NCBI GenBank assembly: GCA_963665215.2 | Contig: CAXXWW010000017.1 | Location: 1 to 64,000 of the forward strand | From: G963665215 sp963665215 | Lineage (GTDB): Bacteria; Chloroflexota; Dehalococcoidia; Lucifugimonadales; CAUZJF01 | DNA length: 64,000 nt | Reading direction: 5' to 3' | In this document: piece after piece, positions 45,279 through 56,955 of the stretch | Position numbering within the stretch: the stretch's first letter is position 1 | How the letters are laid out: every line of letters starts with the position of its first letter | Position numbers and translations under genes: made by a program | Notes under the pieces: generated by a model | The model's database searches: none | Seen by the model: the letters and a program-made list of their open reading frames with translations, nothing else | Told to the model about the DNA's origin: nothing

Positions 45279-46207
45279 TGCTCCAGTTGCCTGAGGGCGA
45301 CTATGTGGACTGGTTTGTCGAGGACCTGATGATGAAGGGCGACCACATCAGTATGGCACAGGCACAGAACATACGTGAGTACTACGGTCTGGACAGGCCC
45401 ATGCTGGTGCAGTACTGGTTATGGGTCTGGAAGATAGCGCACTTTAACTTCGGCTACGGATTCGAAGGCGAGAAACCGATTAAGGAGATCATAGCCGACC
45501 GACTACCCACCACCGTGGCCCTCACGGGCTTCACCATTATTATTACGTGGATGTTCGCCATACCCGTCGGCATCTACAGCGCGGTGCGGCAGCACAGCAT
45601 TGGAGACTATACGTTCACGTTCCTGGGCTTTGCGGGCCTGGCGGTCCCGGACTTCCTCTTGGCGCTGGTGCTCATGTACTTCGCCTTCCGCTACTTCGAA
45701 TTCAGCGTTGGGGGCCTGTTCTCGGGCGAATACCTGTACTCGGAGTGGAGCTGGGGCCGGTTTAGGGACATGATGGAGCACCTGTGGATACCGGCCGTGG
45801 TGCTGGGCACGGCGGGTACGGCCAGCCTCATCCGCATCATGCGGAACAACCTGTTGGACGAGCTGGCCAAGCCATACGTGGTAACCGCAAGATCCAAGGG
45901 GCTGAAGGGCTGGAGGGTCGTGATAAAGTATCCGGTCCGGGTGGCGCTTAACCCGTTTATCAGCGGCATCGGTCAGATTCTGCCGGCCCTGGTCAGTGGC
46001 TCTGTGATCGTGTCGGTGGTGCTGAGCCTGCCGACTCTGGGTCCGACTCTGCTTAACGCGATATTCAGACAGGACATGTACGTGGCCGGACTCATAATTC
46101 TCATGCTGGGCGCCCTCACGGTCATCGGCACACTTATCTCCGACCTCTTGCTGGTCGTGGTCGATCCCCGCATTAAGCTGGGTGGACAGAGACAAAGCAC
46201 CTACTAA
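45203..46207 (+). CDS. dppB: Dipeptide/oligopeptide ABC transporter permease (DppB/OppB)
   Basis: 334 aa from the GTG at 45203. It opens VANYIVRRILLAALTVMLIS, has about six membrane helices, and the inner-membrane permease loop is visible (RNNLLDELAKPYVVTARSKG, the EAA-type motif touching the ATPase). Imports peptides or similar solutes. The next permease gene starts about 20 bases after its stop. The start lies in the second of two tandem copies of the gene's 5' end. Confidence 0.92.
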   Translation: MANYIVRRILLAALTVMLISILSFVVLQLPEGDYVDWFVEDLMMKGDHISMAQAQNIREYYGLDRPMLVQYWLWVWKIAHFNFGYGFEGEKPIKEIIADRLPTTVALTGFTIIITWMFAIPVGIYSAVRQHSIGDYTFTFLGFAGLAVPDFLLALVLMYFAFRYFEFSVGGLFSGEYLYSEWSWGRFRDMMEHLWIPAVVLGTAGTASLIRIMRNNLLDELAKPYVVTARSKGLKGWRVVIKYPVRVALNPFISGIGQILPALVSGSVIVSVVLSLPTLGPTLLNAIFRQDMYVAGLIILMLGALTVIGTLISDLLLVVVDPRIKLGGQRQSTY

Positions 46208-46229
46208 ACCCGAGGAAGCAGCTAACAAC

Positions 46230-47450
46230 ATGGTTGACCAAGTCGCGCAGGGCGTCGAGTCCATTCTGGAGGAGAAGGAGGAGTTCAGCGTCGCCTCGCA
46301 GTGGCGACTGATGTGGTGGCGCTTTAGAAGGCACAAGCCCGCGATGGTAGCCACCGTCATGCTATTGTTCTTCTATGCGATCTTCCCGTTGGCGGAGTTC
46401 CTGGGGATGGGCGACCCCGAGCTGGTCAGGACCCAGTTCCATTACATACGCCCCCAGGCGCTGCGATTGTTCGATGATGGCGCGTTCAGCCCACATGTGA
46501 ACGGTGTCAAAGGCTTTCGGGACCCCGTGATCTTCAAAAGGGACTACGAGGTCCTACCCGACGAGAAGTTGCCCGTGGGATTCTTCGTCAAGGGCTACGA
46601 GTACAAGGCGCTGGGGCTTGTCGAGAGCCGCCGCCACTTTTTTGGCTTCACTTACCCCGAGTTTTGGGAGTCTGAAAAGGTCAAGTCGGCGCTCGCGTCG
46701 AACGACGACAAGGCGGTCGGTAAGTTGCTAGACAAGAAGATAAAAGAGAGGCCATCGCCCTACCTGCTGGGCAGCGACAAAATTGGGAGAGACCAATTCT
46801 CCCGCATGCTGCTGGCCAACCGTATATCCCTTTCCATCGGCCTCGTCGGGGTGGCCTTGGCGTTTATCGGCGGCATCACTCTGGGGGGGATATCGGGCTA
46901 CTATGGAGGGATTGTAGACACCTTCATACAGCGTGTCATCGAGCTATTCAACTCCGTTCCCACCCTCCCGCTGTGGATCGGTCTGTCGGTGGCGGTGCCC
47001 CAGGACTGGGGCGTACTAAAAGTGTACCTGGCCATCACGATTATCCTGTCCATCTTTGCATGGACCGGCACCGCGCGGGTTGTTCGAGGTAAGTTCTTGG
47101 CCTTGCGGGAGGAAGACTTCGTCATGGCGGCCCAACTGGCCGGGGCCAACGAGGGGCGGATTATGTTCCGCCACATGCTGCCATCGTTCTACAGCCACCT
47201 CATCGCCGCTGTCAGCATCGCGATCCCAGGAATGATCCTCGGCGAAATCGCTCTGAGCTTCCTGGGACTGGGGTTGAGGCCGCCGGCGGTCAGCTACGGA
47301 ATAATGCTCCAGCAGGCGCAGAACCCTCAGGTGGTGGCCCTGTATCCATGGTTGATGTTCGTGGCGATACCCGTGATATTCATCGTCCTCTGCTATAACT
47401 TCGTAGGTGACGGCATCCGGGACGCAGCAGACCCCTATGGTGGGAGGTAA
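46230..47450 (+). CDS. dppC: Dipeptide/oligopeptide ABC transporter permease (DppC/OppC)
   Basis: 406 aa from the ATG at 46230, preceded by GAGGAAG; a GTG at 46182, overlapping the previous gene, is the alternative. After the first helix (PAMVATVMLLFFYAIFPLAE) there is an unusually long extracytoplasmic part (about 65-180). Then comes LLGSDKIGRDQFSRML, the typical OppC motif, and the remaining helices with the EAA loop (LREEDFVMAAQLAGANEG). Ends NFVGDGIRDAADPYGGR, as family members do. Confidence 0.92.
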   Translation: MVDQVAQGVESILEEKEEFSVASQWRLMWWRFRRHKPAMVATVMLLFFYAIFPLAEFLGMGDPELVRTQFHYIRPQALRLFDDGAFSPHVNGVKGFRDPVIFKRDYEVLPDEKLPVGFFVKGYEYKALGLVESRRHFFGFTYPEFWESEKVKSALASNDDKAVGKLLDKKIKERPSPYLLGSDKIGRDQFSRMLLANRISLSIGLVGVALAFIGGITLGGISGYYGGIVDTFIQRVIELFNSVPTLPLWIGLSVAVPQDWGVLKVYLAITIILSIFAWTGTARVVRGKFLALREEDFVMAAQLAGANEGRIMFRHMLPSFYSHLIAAVSIAIPGMILGEIALSFLGLGLRPPAVSYGIMLQQAQNPQVVALYPWLMFVAIPVIFIVLCYNFVGDGIRDAADPYGGR

Positions 47451-47461
47451 GAGGTAGCTCG

Positions 47462-48517
47462 ATGGTTGCCACGGACCAACAAGACCAACAGCCCCTGCTC
47501 TCGGTAAAAAACCTGAGAACATACTTCGACACCGACGAGGGTATCGTCCGAGCCGTCGAAGGTGTCTCCTTTGACGTTTTTCCGGAGAAGACACTGGGCA
47601 TCGTCGGTGAAAGCGGATGTGGTAAGAGCACCGTCGGTCGGTCAATTCTCCAGATTCTTGACAGGGCCGGCCGGATAGACCATGGGGAGATTCTCTACCA
47701 AATGGGCGATGGGAACGGCACCGGGCAGACAGTAAACATTGCCCGCGAGAACCCCAACGGTAGGCAGATGCGGACGATCCGCGGCCAAGAGATCGCCCTC
47801 ATTTTCCAGGAGCCGATGACCTCCTTCAGCCCGGTCCACACCATAGGGAACCAGATCAACGAGGCGATCAAGCTGCACCAAGACGTGTCCAAGAAGGAAG
47901 CGCGAGAGAAGGCTACAGACCTTCTCGACATGGTGGGCATTCCCAATCCGGCTCAAAGGTTTGGGGAGTATGCCTTCCAGCTGAGTGGCGGCCTGAGGCA
48001 GCGGGCAATGATTGCGATGGCGCTCTCCTGCGAACCGAAGCTACTGATAGCGGACGAGCCCACTACGGCGCTAGACGTGACCACTCAGGCCCAGATTCTC
48101 GACCTGCTCCGCGATCTTCAAGAAAAAAACAAGATGGCAATCATGCTCATCACCCACAACCTGGGTGTGATCGCCGAGATGGCCGATGAAGTAGTGGTGA
48201 TGTACCTGGGTAAGGCGGTGGAGGTGGGGCCGGTAGACGACGTATTTCACTCGCCGCAGCATCCGTACACGCAGGGCCTGCTGCGTTCTATCCCCAGCAT
48301 ATATTCCAAGGGTGTAGGGAGGTTGCCGTCTATCACGGGTAACATCCCGCACCCTTTCAACAGGCCCTCTGGGTGCGAATTCAGGCCGCGCTGTCCGTCG
48401 TTCATGGAAGGGGTGTGCGATGTGAACGTCCCCGTGTTCCTCCCCATTGAGGGGACATCACAAAGCGTGACTTGCTTCCTACATCACCCGCCGCAGGAGG
48501 CTACGACCGGTGACTGA
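47462..48517 (+). CDS. dppD: Peptide ABC transporter ATPase (DppD/OppD)
   Basis: 351 aa. Walker A GESGCGKSTVG, Q-loop LIFQEPMTSFSPV, signature LSGGLRQRAMIAMAL (LSGG), Walker B LLIADEPTTALD and switch His in ITHNLG. The C-terminal oligopeptide extension has the four-Cys pattern region around CEFRPRCPSFMEGVC. Energises uptake together with the next ATPase; eight-base overlap between the two genes. Confidence 0.95.
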   Translation: MVATDQQDQQPLLSVKNLRTYFDTDEGIVRAVEGVSFDVFPEKTLGIVGESGCGKSTVGRSILQILDRAGRIDHGEILYQMGDGNGTGQTVNIARENPNGRQMRTIRGQEIALIFQEPMTSFSPVHTIGNQINEAIKLHQDVSKKEAREKATDLLDMVGIPNPAQRFGEYAFQLSGGLRQRAMIAMALSCEPKLLIADEPTTALDVTTQAQILDLLRDLQEKNKMAIMLITHNLGVIAEMADEVVVMYLGKAVEVGPVDDVFHSPQHPYTQGLLRSIPSIYSKGVGRLPSITGNIPHPFNRPSGCEFRPRCPSFMEGVCDVNVPVFLPIEGTSQSVTCFLHHPPQEATTGD

Positions 48518-49580
48518 GGCAACTGCTAGCTCAGAACAGGCACTCCTTGAGGTCAACTGCCTTGTAAAGTTCTTCCCCATCCAGCGGGGGTTCTTGAAAC
48601 GCACCGTTGGACATGTGCGCGCAGTGGACGACGTCAACTTCAAGATCAGCTCGGGAGAGACGCTGGGCCTGGTCGGGGAAAGCGGCTGTGGGAAAACCAC
48701 CACAGCGCGGTGTATCTTGCGGGCTATCGATCCCACCAGTGGCGAGATACTGTTCCGGACAGAGGAAGGGTCCACGATCGACGTAGCCACGCTGGGCAAA
48801 GAGCCGCTGCGCGAATTGCGCAGTGAGATGCAGATGATTTTTCAGGACCCATTCGGCTCCCTCAACCCCAGGATGATGCTCCTTGATATCGTTGGCGAGC
48901 CGCTTCTGGTTCACGGGATGAAGAACAGGCGTGAGCGGGCGGACCGAGTCGCAGAGCTCATGCGTCTGGTTGGGCTGCGCCCAGAGTATATGAGGCGGTT
49001 TCCTCATGCGTTTAGCGGCGGCGAGCGCCAGCGCATCGGCATCGCACGGGCTCTGGCGCTGAACCCGCGCCTGGTGGTGGCCGACGAGCCGGTCTCCGCC
49101 TTGGACGTCTCGGTGCAGGCGCAGGTCATCAACTTGCTGGAGGAGCTTCAGGAACAGCTTGACCTTACCTATCTGTTCGTAGCCCACGACTTGAGCGTGG
49201 TCAGACACATCGCCGACAAGGTCGCGGTGATGTACGTCGGCAAGATAGTTGAAATGGGCCCCACTGAGGAGTTGTTCGACTCCCCCAAACACCCTTATAC
49301 GTCTGCCCTCCTCTCCTCGGTCCCAGTACCGGACCCCCGCGCGCGGGCGCGCCGCATCCCACTAGAGGGCGAAGTGGCCAACCCCGCCAACCCTCCATCG
49401 GGCTGCTACTTCCACCCTCGTTGCCCCCATGCCATCGAAAGGTGCCGAGAGGAAACTCCCGAACTGGAAGAGATAAGCCCGGGACACGTTGTGAGCTGCT
49501 TCCGAGCCAAGGAGCTCGATCTCGCGGGCCTCGCAGCGTCCGAGGAGGCAACGGGCAAGGGCGCCGCCTCAACTTCCTAA
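48510..49580 (+). CDS. dppF: Peptide ABC transporter ATPase (DppF/OppF)
   Basis: 356 aa. Walker A GESGCGKTTTA, Q-loop MIFQDPFGSLNPR, signature FSGGERQRIGIARAL, Walker B LVVADEPVSALD and switch His VAHDLSVV. The C-terminal extension has CYFHPRCPHAIERC. Last gene of the operon; no substrate-binding protein gene lies upstream or downstream within the window. Confidence 0.95.
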   Translation: MTEATASSEQALLEVNCLVKFFPIQRGFLKRTVGHVRAVDDVNFKISSGETLGLVGESGCGKTTTARCILRAIDPTSGEILFRTEEGSTIDVATLGKEPLRELRSEMQMIFQDPFGSLNPRMMLLDIVGEPLLVHGMKNRRERADRVAELMRLVGLRPEYMRRFPHAFSGGERQRIGIARALALNPRLVVADEPVSALDVSVQAQVINLLEELQEQLDLTYLFVAHDLSVVRHIADKVAVMYVGKIVEMGPTEELFDSPKHPYTSALLSSVPVPDPRARARRIPLEGEVANPANPPSGCYFHPRCPHAIERCREETPELEEISPGHVVSCFRAKELDLAGLAASEEATGKGAASTS

Positions 49581-49999
49581 CCAACAGCTCTATTTGCCGC
49601 AATCCCCAGCGGCCATTCTTCCGACGGCTGACGCCGCGCAAACGCGCCTGTCGTCGTGGCCGTTCAGCCCGCTGGACAGCCCCCGACCTCCACGTGCGTC
49701 GGCCCGACATGCCTGCGACTGAAGACCAGGCTTCTCCCCAAGAATATTCGGAGCGGCCGCCCGCGTCCCAACCCCTGCTATCGAGTGCGCCGATGGCGCG
49801 GCACCCCCGGTACACCGCTAGGAGATGCCGCCATCAGCGGGACCCGTGCAGAGACGAGACCAACCGCAAGGAGTGTGTGGTGGGGTACGTGGGCGCCCGG
49901 ACGTCGTCTCCACCCAAAGATCACGGGCTATTACTGAGGGCCGATAGCTCCCAGTTCAGCCTGGAGCGTCCTCGGGCCTCGGCTCCGGCAGACGTCGCG
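49581..49999. other. Intergenic region, nothing recognised
   Basis: About 420 bp between two converging operons. The open frames across it have no ribosome site or protein-like character. I see no terminator with a T-run. Confidence 0.4.
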
Positions 50000-51784
50000 C
50001 TACGGATGCTCCGCGACTGGCTCGGCGCGCACGAATCCCCGGCGCATGAGCAGGTCCAAGATGTCACGGGCGTTACTCTCCGCCGAGCTGGCCACCGTAT
50101 CAAGCACGAATTCAGGGTGCTCGGGGGCCTCGTATGGGTCGTCGATGCCCGTGAATCCCGTTATCTCGCCCCGCCCGGCCTTGGCGTACATTCCCTTTGA
50201 GTCCCGCTCCTCGCAGACTGCCAGCGGGGTGTCCACGAACACCTCGATGAAGTTGTCACCGCCGACCATGCTGCGTACGTCGTCGCGCGTCGCCCTGTAG
50301 GGGCTTACAGCGGCGCACACAACTGCCCCACCGTGCCTGACGATCTCCGAGGCGACGAAGCCGATGCGCCGGACGTTTATGTCACGGTCTTCCTTGGTGA
50401 ATCCCAGACCTCTTGAGAGATTGGTCCGCACCACGTCTCCATCCAGCACCGTCACCTGACGGCCGCGCTCCATCATCAGCACGGTGAGCACATCGGCGGT
50501 AGTGGACTTGCCGGCGCCACTCAGGCCCGTGAACCAGATGCACACCCCTTGCCGGTGACGGGGCGGATAGGTATCGGCCATGATCTCTGCGACCTCGGGC
50601 CGGGTGAACCATTCCGGCAGCGCTCTGCCGATTGTGAAGTACTCGTCTCGGACTTGTGTGCCGGAGATGGATACGGTCCTCGCCTGGCCCGACACCTTGG
50701 ACACCTCTTCGTAACGGTCCTCGTCGGGGAGGTACACCAGCTCACGGAAGGGTACCACTCCCACACCAAGCTCGTCGGCGTGCTGTTGGACCAGCTCTTG
50801 GGCATCGTAGGGCCCGTAGAAGGGCTTCCCCGTAGAGTCGAGACCCGGCCCGGCATGGTCGCGACCGACGATCAGGAAGTTGGCCCCGTAGTTGCGGCGA
50901 ATCAACGCATGCCACAAGGCCTCCCTGGGGCCGGCCATTCGCATCGCCAGCGGAAGCAGTGAGAGCAGGACTCGGCCGGCGCCGTAGTAGCGCTCGGTCA
51001 GTGCCTTATACGTCCGGACGCGGGTGAAGTGGTCCACGTCGCCCGGCCTGGTCAGCCCTACAACCGGGTGAATGAACAGGGTGCCATCCACCTCATTGGC
51101 CGCCCGTTTGGTGAGCTCCTCGTGCACGCGATGCAGAGGGTTGCGAGTCTGGAATGCCACCACGTTCGCAAATCCGTAGCCCCTCAGGCGGGCCCGCGTC
51201 TCCGCAGGCGTCAGGCGCAGCTCCTTGAAATCGTTGTGTCGCGGTAGCTGCAGGACCCTAAGCCTGCCGGAGATGTTGACCGCTCCCCAGCGGTGCATCT
51301 CGGCCACCAACGGATGACGTGGGTCGGTGGTACCAAAGGCCTTGTTGGCCACCTCATCGAGGTCCCACCCATACGCCTCCTCGATGGTCATCACCGCCAG
51401 CAGCTCGTTTTGTGTGTTGCGCAGCGCGACGTCCCGGCCCGGGCGAATATGGGCGCCCGGCTCCACCGGCAGCGTCACCGGTATGGGGAAAAGGTGTCCG
51501 CTGCGAAGGCGCAGGTCGTCCAGCACGCTCTGGTGGTCGTCCTGGCCCAAAAATCGGTCCAGCGGAGAGAAGGCCCCTGTTGCAAGGAGCTCCAGGTCGC
51601 ATATCGCGCGCTCCGACAGCTGCACCGAGGGCAGGCGGTTGGCCTCGGCCCTGACTTCGTTGGTCTCCTCTGGCGCGACCAATAGGTCCACCAGCTCCCC
51701 GCCGTAAGGCGGTATCAGATTTGGCTCGGGATGGCTTTCACTCAAATCTCCGTTTTCCTCCTCGTCTCGATCATTCGCGTCCAT
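50000..51784 (-). CDS. sat-cysC: Bifunctional sulfate adenylyltransferase / APS kinase
   Basis: 594 aa from the ATG at 51784 (MDANDRDEEENG); the frame is open further upstream, but the family begins at LIPPYGGELV. The ATP sulfurylase part (about 1-400) has VAFQTRNPLHRVHEEL and VGRDHAGPG. The APS kinase part (about 415-594) has the P-loop GLSGAGKST and LDGDVVRTNLSRGLGFTKED. It makes APS from sulfate and ATP and can phosphorylate it to PAPS. With the APS reductase gene 73 bp upstream, this is an assimilatory sulfate module. Confidence 0.95.
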   Translation of the reverse strand: MDANDRDEEENGDLSESHPEPNLIPPYGGELVDLLVAPEETNEVRAEANRLPSVQLSERAICDLELLATGAFSPLDRFLGQDDHQSVLDDLRLRSGHLFPIPVTLPVEPGAHIRPGRDVALRNTQNELLAVMTIEEAYGWDLDEVANKAFGTTDPRHPLVAEMHRWGAVNISGRLRVLQLPRHNDFKELRLTPAETRARLRGYGFANVVAFQTRNPLHRVHEELTKRAANEVDGTLFIHPVVGLTRPGDVDHFTRVRTYKALTERYYGAGRVLLSLLPLAMRMAGPREALWHALIRRNYGANFLIVGRDHAGPGLDSTGKPFYGPYDAQELVQQHADELGVGVVPFRELVYLPDEDRYEEVSKVSGQARTVSISGTQVRDEYFTIGRALPEWFTRPEVAEIMADTYPPRHRQGVCIWFTGLSGAGKSTTADVLTVLMMERGRQVTVLDGDVVRTNLSRGLGFTKEDRDINVRRIGFVASEIVRHGGAVVCAAVSPYRATRDDVRSMVGGDNFIEVFVDTPLAVCEERDSKGMYAKAGRGEITGFTGIDDPYEAPEHPEFVLDTVASSAESNARDILDLLMRRGFVRAEPVAEHP

Positions 51785-51857
51785 TCCTAAGTTTGAGGCC
51801 GACCAGCATCCCACGTCAACCTCGGAGGCATATTTAACACTCCTCTGACCCGAGACG

Positions 51858-52622
51858 CTAGGTGGTGCGCCCCCAGGCGGGACCCATGTGAATGCCACAC
51901 TCCTTGGGCATGCCCTCCTCCCACCACCACCGGCCGGCCCGAAAGTCCTCGCCAGAACGAATGGAGCGCGTGCAAGGTGCGCAGCCGATGCTGGTGTACC
52001 CCTTGTCGTACAGTTCGTTGTAAGGGACCTGGTTCGCCCTGATGTACTCCCAGACGCGTTCGTAGCTCCAGTCGGCCAGCGGGTTCACCTTGATGACCCG
52101 GCCGTGACCCGTATCCCGCTCGATCTTCGCCGCGTTGGCCCTTGTTTCGACCTGGGAGCGCCTAAGTCCCGATATCCAGGCGTCCAGGTCCTTCAGAGCG
52201 CGGTTCAAGGGCTCGACCTTGCGAACGTTGCAGCACAGCAACCTGAGCGAGACGCTCCTGTAGAAGGGGTTAACGCCATGCTCGCCCACCATCTGGCCCA
52301 GCTCGTCCTGGTCTGGGGAATAGACCTGCACATCGATACCGTAGCGCTCTCGCACTCGGTCGATGAGATCGTAGGTCTCCTGGGGTAGCCTGCCAGTGTC
52401 GATGGTGAACACCTTCACCTCGGGATCAATACGCTGGGCCATGTCGAGGATCACATTTCCCTCGGCCTGGAAGCTGGTAGATATGGCGACCATCGATCCG
52501 AAGCTCTCGAGCGCCCAGCGGATCACGTCCTCGGCGGGACAAGTCTCATATTCGGCCGCCAACGCCCCGACATCCACATCCAGCGCCGGTCCAGGCCTGG
52601 TTACACTTTCCTTCTGATGCAT
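51858..52622 (-). CDS. cysH: Assimilatory APS (adenylylsulfate) reductase, [4Fe-4S] type
   Basis: 254 aa, ATG 52622 with GAGGAG upstream. PP-loop region SFGSMVAISTSFQAEGNVIL (family form SfxxED/AEd), VFTIDTGRLPQETYDL, then CCNVRKVEPL and CAPCTR, the paired cysteines binding a [4Fe-4S] cluster that mark APS rather than PAPS reductases. The catalytic Cys is in KECGIH near the end. Reduces APS to sulfite using thioredoxin. First gene of the sulfate module. Confidence 0.93.
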   Translation of the reverse strand: MHQKESVTRPGPALDVDVGALAAEYETCPAEDVIRWALESFGSMVAISTSFQAEGNVILDMAQRIDPEVKVFTIDTGRLPQETYDLIDRVRERYGIDVQVYSPDQDELGQMVGEHGVNPFYRSVSLRLLCCNVRKVEPLNRALKDLDAWISGLRRSQVETRANAAKIERDTGHGRVIKVNPLADWSYERVWEYIRANQVPYNELYDKGYTSIGCAPCTRSIRSGEDFRAGRWWWEEGMPKECGIHMGPAWGRTT

Positions 52623-52656
52623 CAACTAGGCTCCTCTGTCGAATGCCGTGCGCTGG

Positions 52657-52694
52657 CAAAAATGAAAACCCCTCGAGGGTTTGGGCTCGAGGGG
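52657..52694 (-). terminator. Terminator/attenuator in the cysH leader
   Basis: On the minus strand CCCCTCGAG pairs with CTCGAGGGG and is followed by TTTTCATTTTTG. It lies 35-70 bp upstream of cysH, inside its expected 5' leader, so it probably attenuates the sulfate genes. Confidence 0.7.
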
Positions 52695-52830
52695 CCTGCT
52701 TGCGAATATGGGGCGGCGGACTACTCCTGCGCGTGCCTACGCACAAGGGTCCCGGGTGCCTCCCCGGTCCCCCAGCTTTGTGTGCGACAACACATGCAGG
52801 CCAGAGAGATGGATAATTTTTTCACAAACA
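52695..52830 (-). promoter_or_regulatory. GC-rich structured leader upstream of the cysH attenuator
   Basis: Read on the minus strand, this part of the cysH leader can form several hairpins, for example CCGGG-GAGGCA-CCCGG. Together with the terminator it looks like a cis-regulatory RNA. I do not recognise its class, and no SAM riboswitch core is evident. Confidence 0.35.
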
Positions 52831-52948
52831 TCCTCAGCACAAGTCTAAGAGACCGCGGACGATCTGTCAACTCTGATCAGGATCACCGTTTGGCGGTGCG
52901 GTACGCCGGGAGGCCGGAAAGGGCGGCAATAGGGGCGGCGCATGGTTA

Positions 52949-52957
52949 TGCTATAAT
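52949..52957 (+). promoter_or_regulatory. Extended -10 promoter of prs
   Basis: TGCTATAAT is an extended -10 with a perfect hexamer, about 85 bp before prs. No good -35 is seen, as is usual for extended -10 promoters. Confidence 0.6.
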
Positions 52958-53042
52958 CCGTGTGTGGCTGGCGCTTCCGGCTTTGGACCGCCGCCTGTAG
53001 CCCCAGCGGGGTAATCTACGAGGGGGAAAATGGGATAGACCT

Positions 53043-53993
53043 ATGCCTCTCTTCGAGGACCTCAAGGTATTCAGCGGCAACGCTCACCCGGCCCTTGCCA
53101 GGGATATATGCGCGTACCTTGGCATAACCCTCGGCATCTCCGAAGTCTTCAAGTACAGCAACGACGAGACATTTGTCAAAATTCTGGAAAACGTCCGGGA
53201 GAAGGACGTGTTCCTGTTCCAACCCATCTCGGCCCCCGTGAATGACCACCTGATGGAGCTGTGGATCATGATAGATGCGGCCAGGAGGGCGTCGGCTGGC
53301 CGCATCACCGCCGTAATCCCCTACTACGCCTACGGCCGCACCGACAAAAAGGACCAGCCCCGGGTGGCAATCACCGCCCGGCTGGTGGCCGACTTCATAA
53401 GCACCGCCGGCGCCGATCGGGTGCTCACGATGAACCTGCATGCGGGCCAAATCCAGGGGTTTTTCAACATCCCTCTGGATGAGCTCTCTGCGATACCGCT
53501 CCTGGCGACCCAATACAAGGACCGGTCGTTGCCAGACCTGGTCGCCGTTGCTGCCGATGTAGGGGCCGCCAAGCGAGCGAGGGATATGGCCGGCCGGCTG
53601 GGGGCGGACATCGCTATCATTGAGAAACGGCGCACGGCCAATGATGACCGCGCGGAGGCACTGAACGTGATCGGGAATGTAGATGGAAGGCCAGCTCTCA
53701 TAGTCGAAGACGAGATAGTCACGGGCGGAACGGTGGTCGCGGCGGCGGAAGCGCTCAGGGCGCACGGTGCCACGGATATATACTGCTGTGCCGTGCATGC
53801 GGTGCTCCCCGGCAAAGCCGCTCAGGCCCTGGCAGAGGGCCTCCTTAAAGAGGTTGTGGTGACTGATACGCTTCCTGTGCCACAGAAGAAGCAAATCCAC
53901 AACATACAGGTCCTCTCCGTCGCGTCACTTCTGGGTGAGGCGATCCACCGTATCCACAGCGGACTGTCCGTTGGCGCGATGTTCGATCACTAG
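53043..53993 (+). CDS. prs: Ribose-phosphate pyrophosphokinase (PRPP synthetase)
   Basis: 316 aa, full length. PYYAYGRTDKKDQPR (ATP/ribose-5-phosphate region), NLHAGQIQGFFNIPLDELSA, the flexible-loop EKRRT motif and the PRPP loop IVEDEIVTGGTVVAAA are all present. The last departs from the common VDDxIDTGGT at several positions, and the loop opens NLHAG instead of DLHAx, so this is a somewhat diverged class I enzyme. Supplies PRPP for nucleotide, His and Trp synthesis. Confidence 0.92.
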   Translation: MPLFEDLKVFSGNAHPALARDICAYLGITLGISEVFKYSNDETFVKILENVREKDVFLFQPISAPVNDHLMELWIMIDAARRASAGRITAVIPYYAYGRTDKKDQPRVAITARLVADFISTAGADRVLTMNLHAGQIQGFFNIPLDELSAIPLLATQYKDRSLPDLVAVAADVGAAKRARDMAGRLGADIAIIEKRRTANDDRAEALNVIGNVDGRPALIVEDEIVTGGTVVAAAEALRAHGATDIYCCAVHAVLPGKAAQALAEGLLKEVVVTDTLPVPQKKQIHNIQVLSVASLLGEAIHRIHSGLSVGAMFDH

Positions 53994-54095
53994 GGGTCGA
54001 AGGTCGTCTGAGGATACGCCGTCCCAGTTCGGACAGCACGCCGGGGGGCGTCATCCATAGGATTTGGGTGGGGAGGGCCGAGGAAGTGAAGGCAC

Positions 54096-56735
<2,640 letters not shown>

Positions 56736-56955
56736 ACTCGGCCGTCCGGTCGTAGCCGCGGCGACGCCTGGCCCGCGCGGCATGCCCTGGCCGAGCACCT
56801 GCTCCAAAATCGGGGATAGTACGTATCAACGACGTATTATGAGGGTAGAGAATTCAAAACAGGCTCACGATAACAGTTGACCAGCAATGCTACGAGGAAT
56901 TGCACCCAATATGTAGGTGGCACCAGGAAGAACAGCAGACAAGTCGCGCGCCGCC

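Noticed and set aside
49592..50200. Plus-strand open frames downstream of the transporter operon
   Set aside because: No ribosome site or protein-like composition, and the distal half is antisense to sat-cysC.
52695..52830. SAM or c-di-AMP riboswitch upstream of cysH
   Set aside because: A GGGGGACC stretch is present, but the other conserved parts of either class are not, so the leader is left unclassified.
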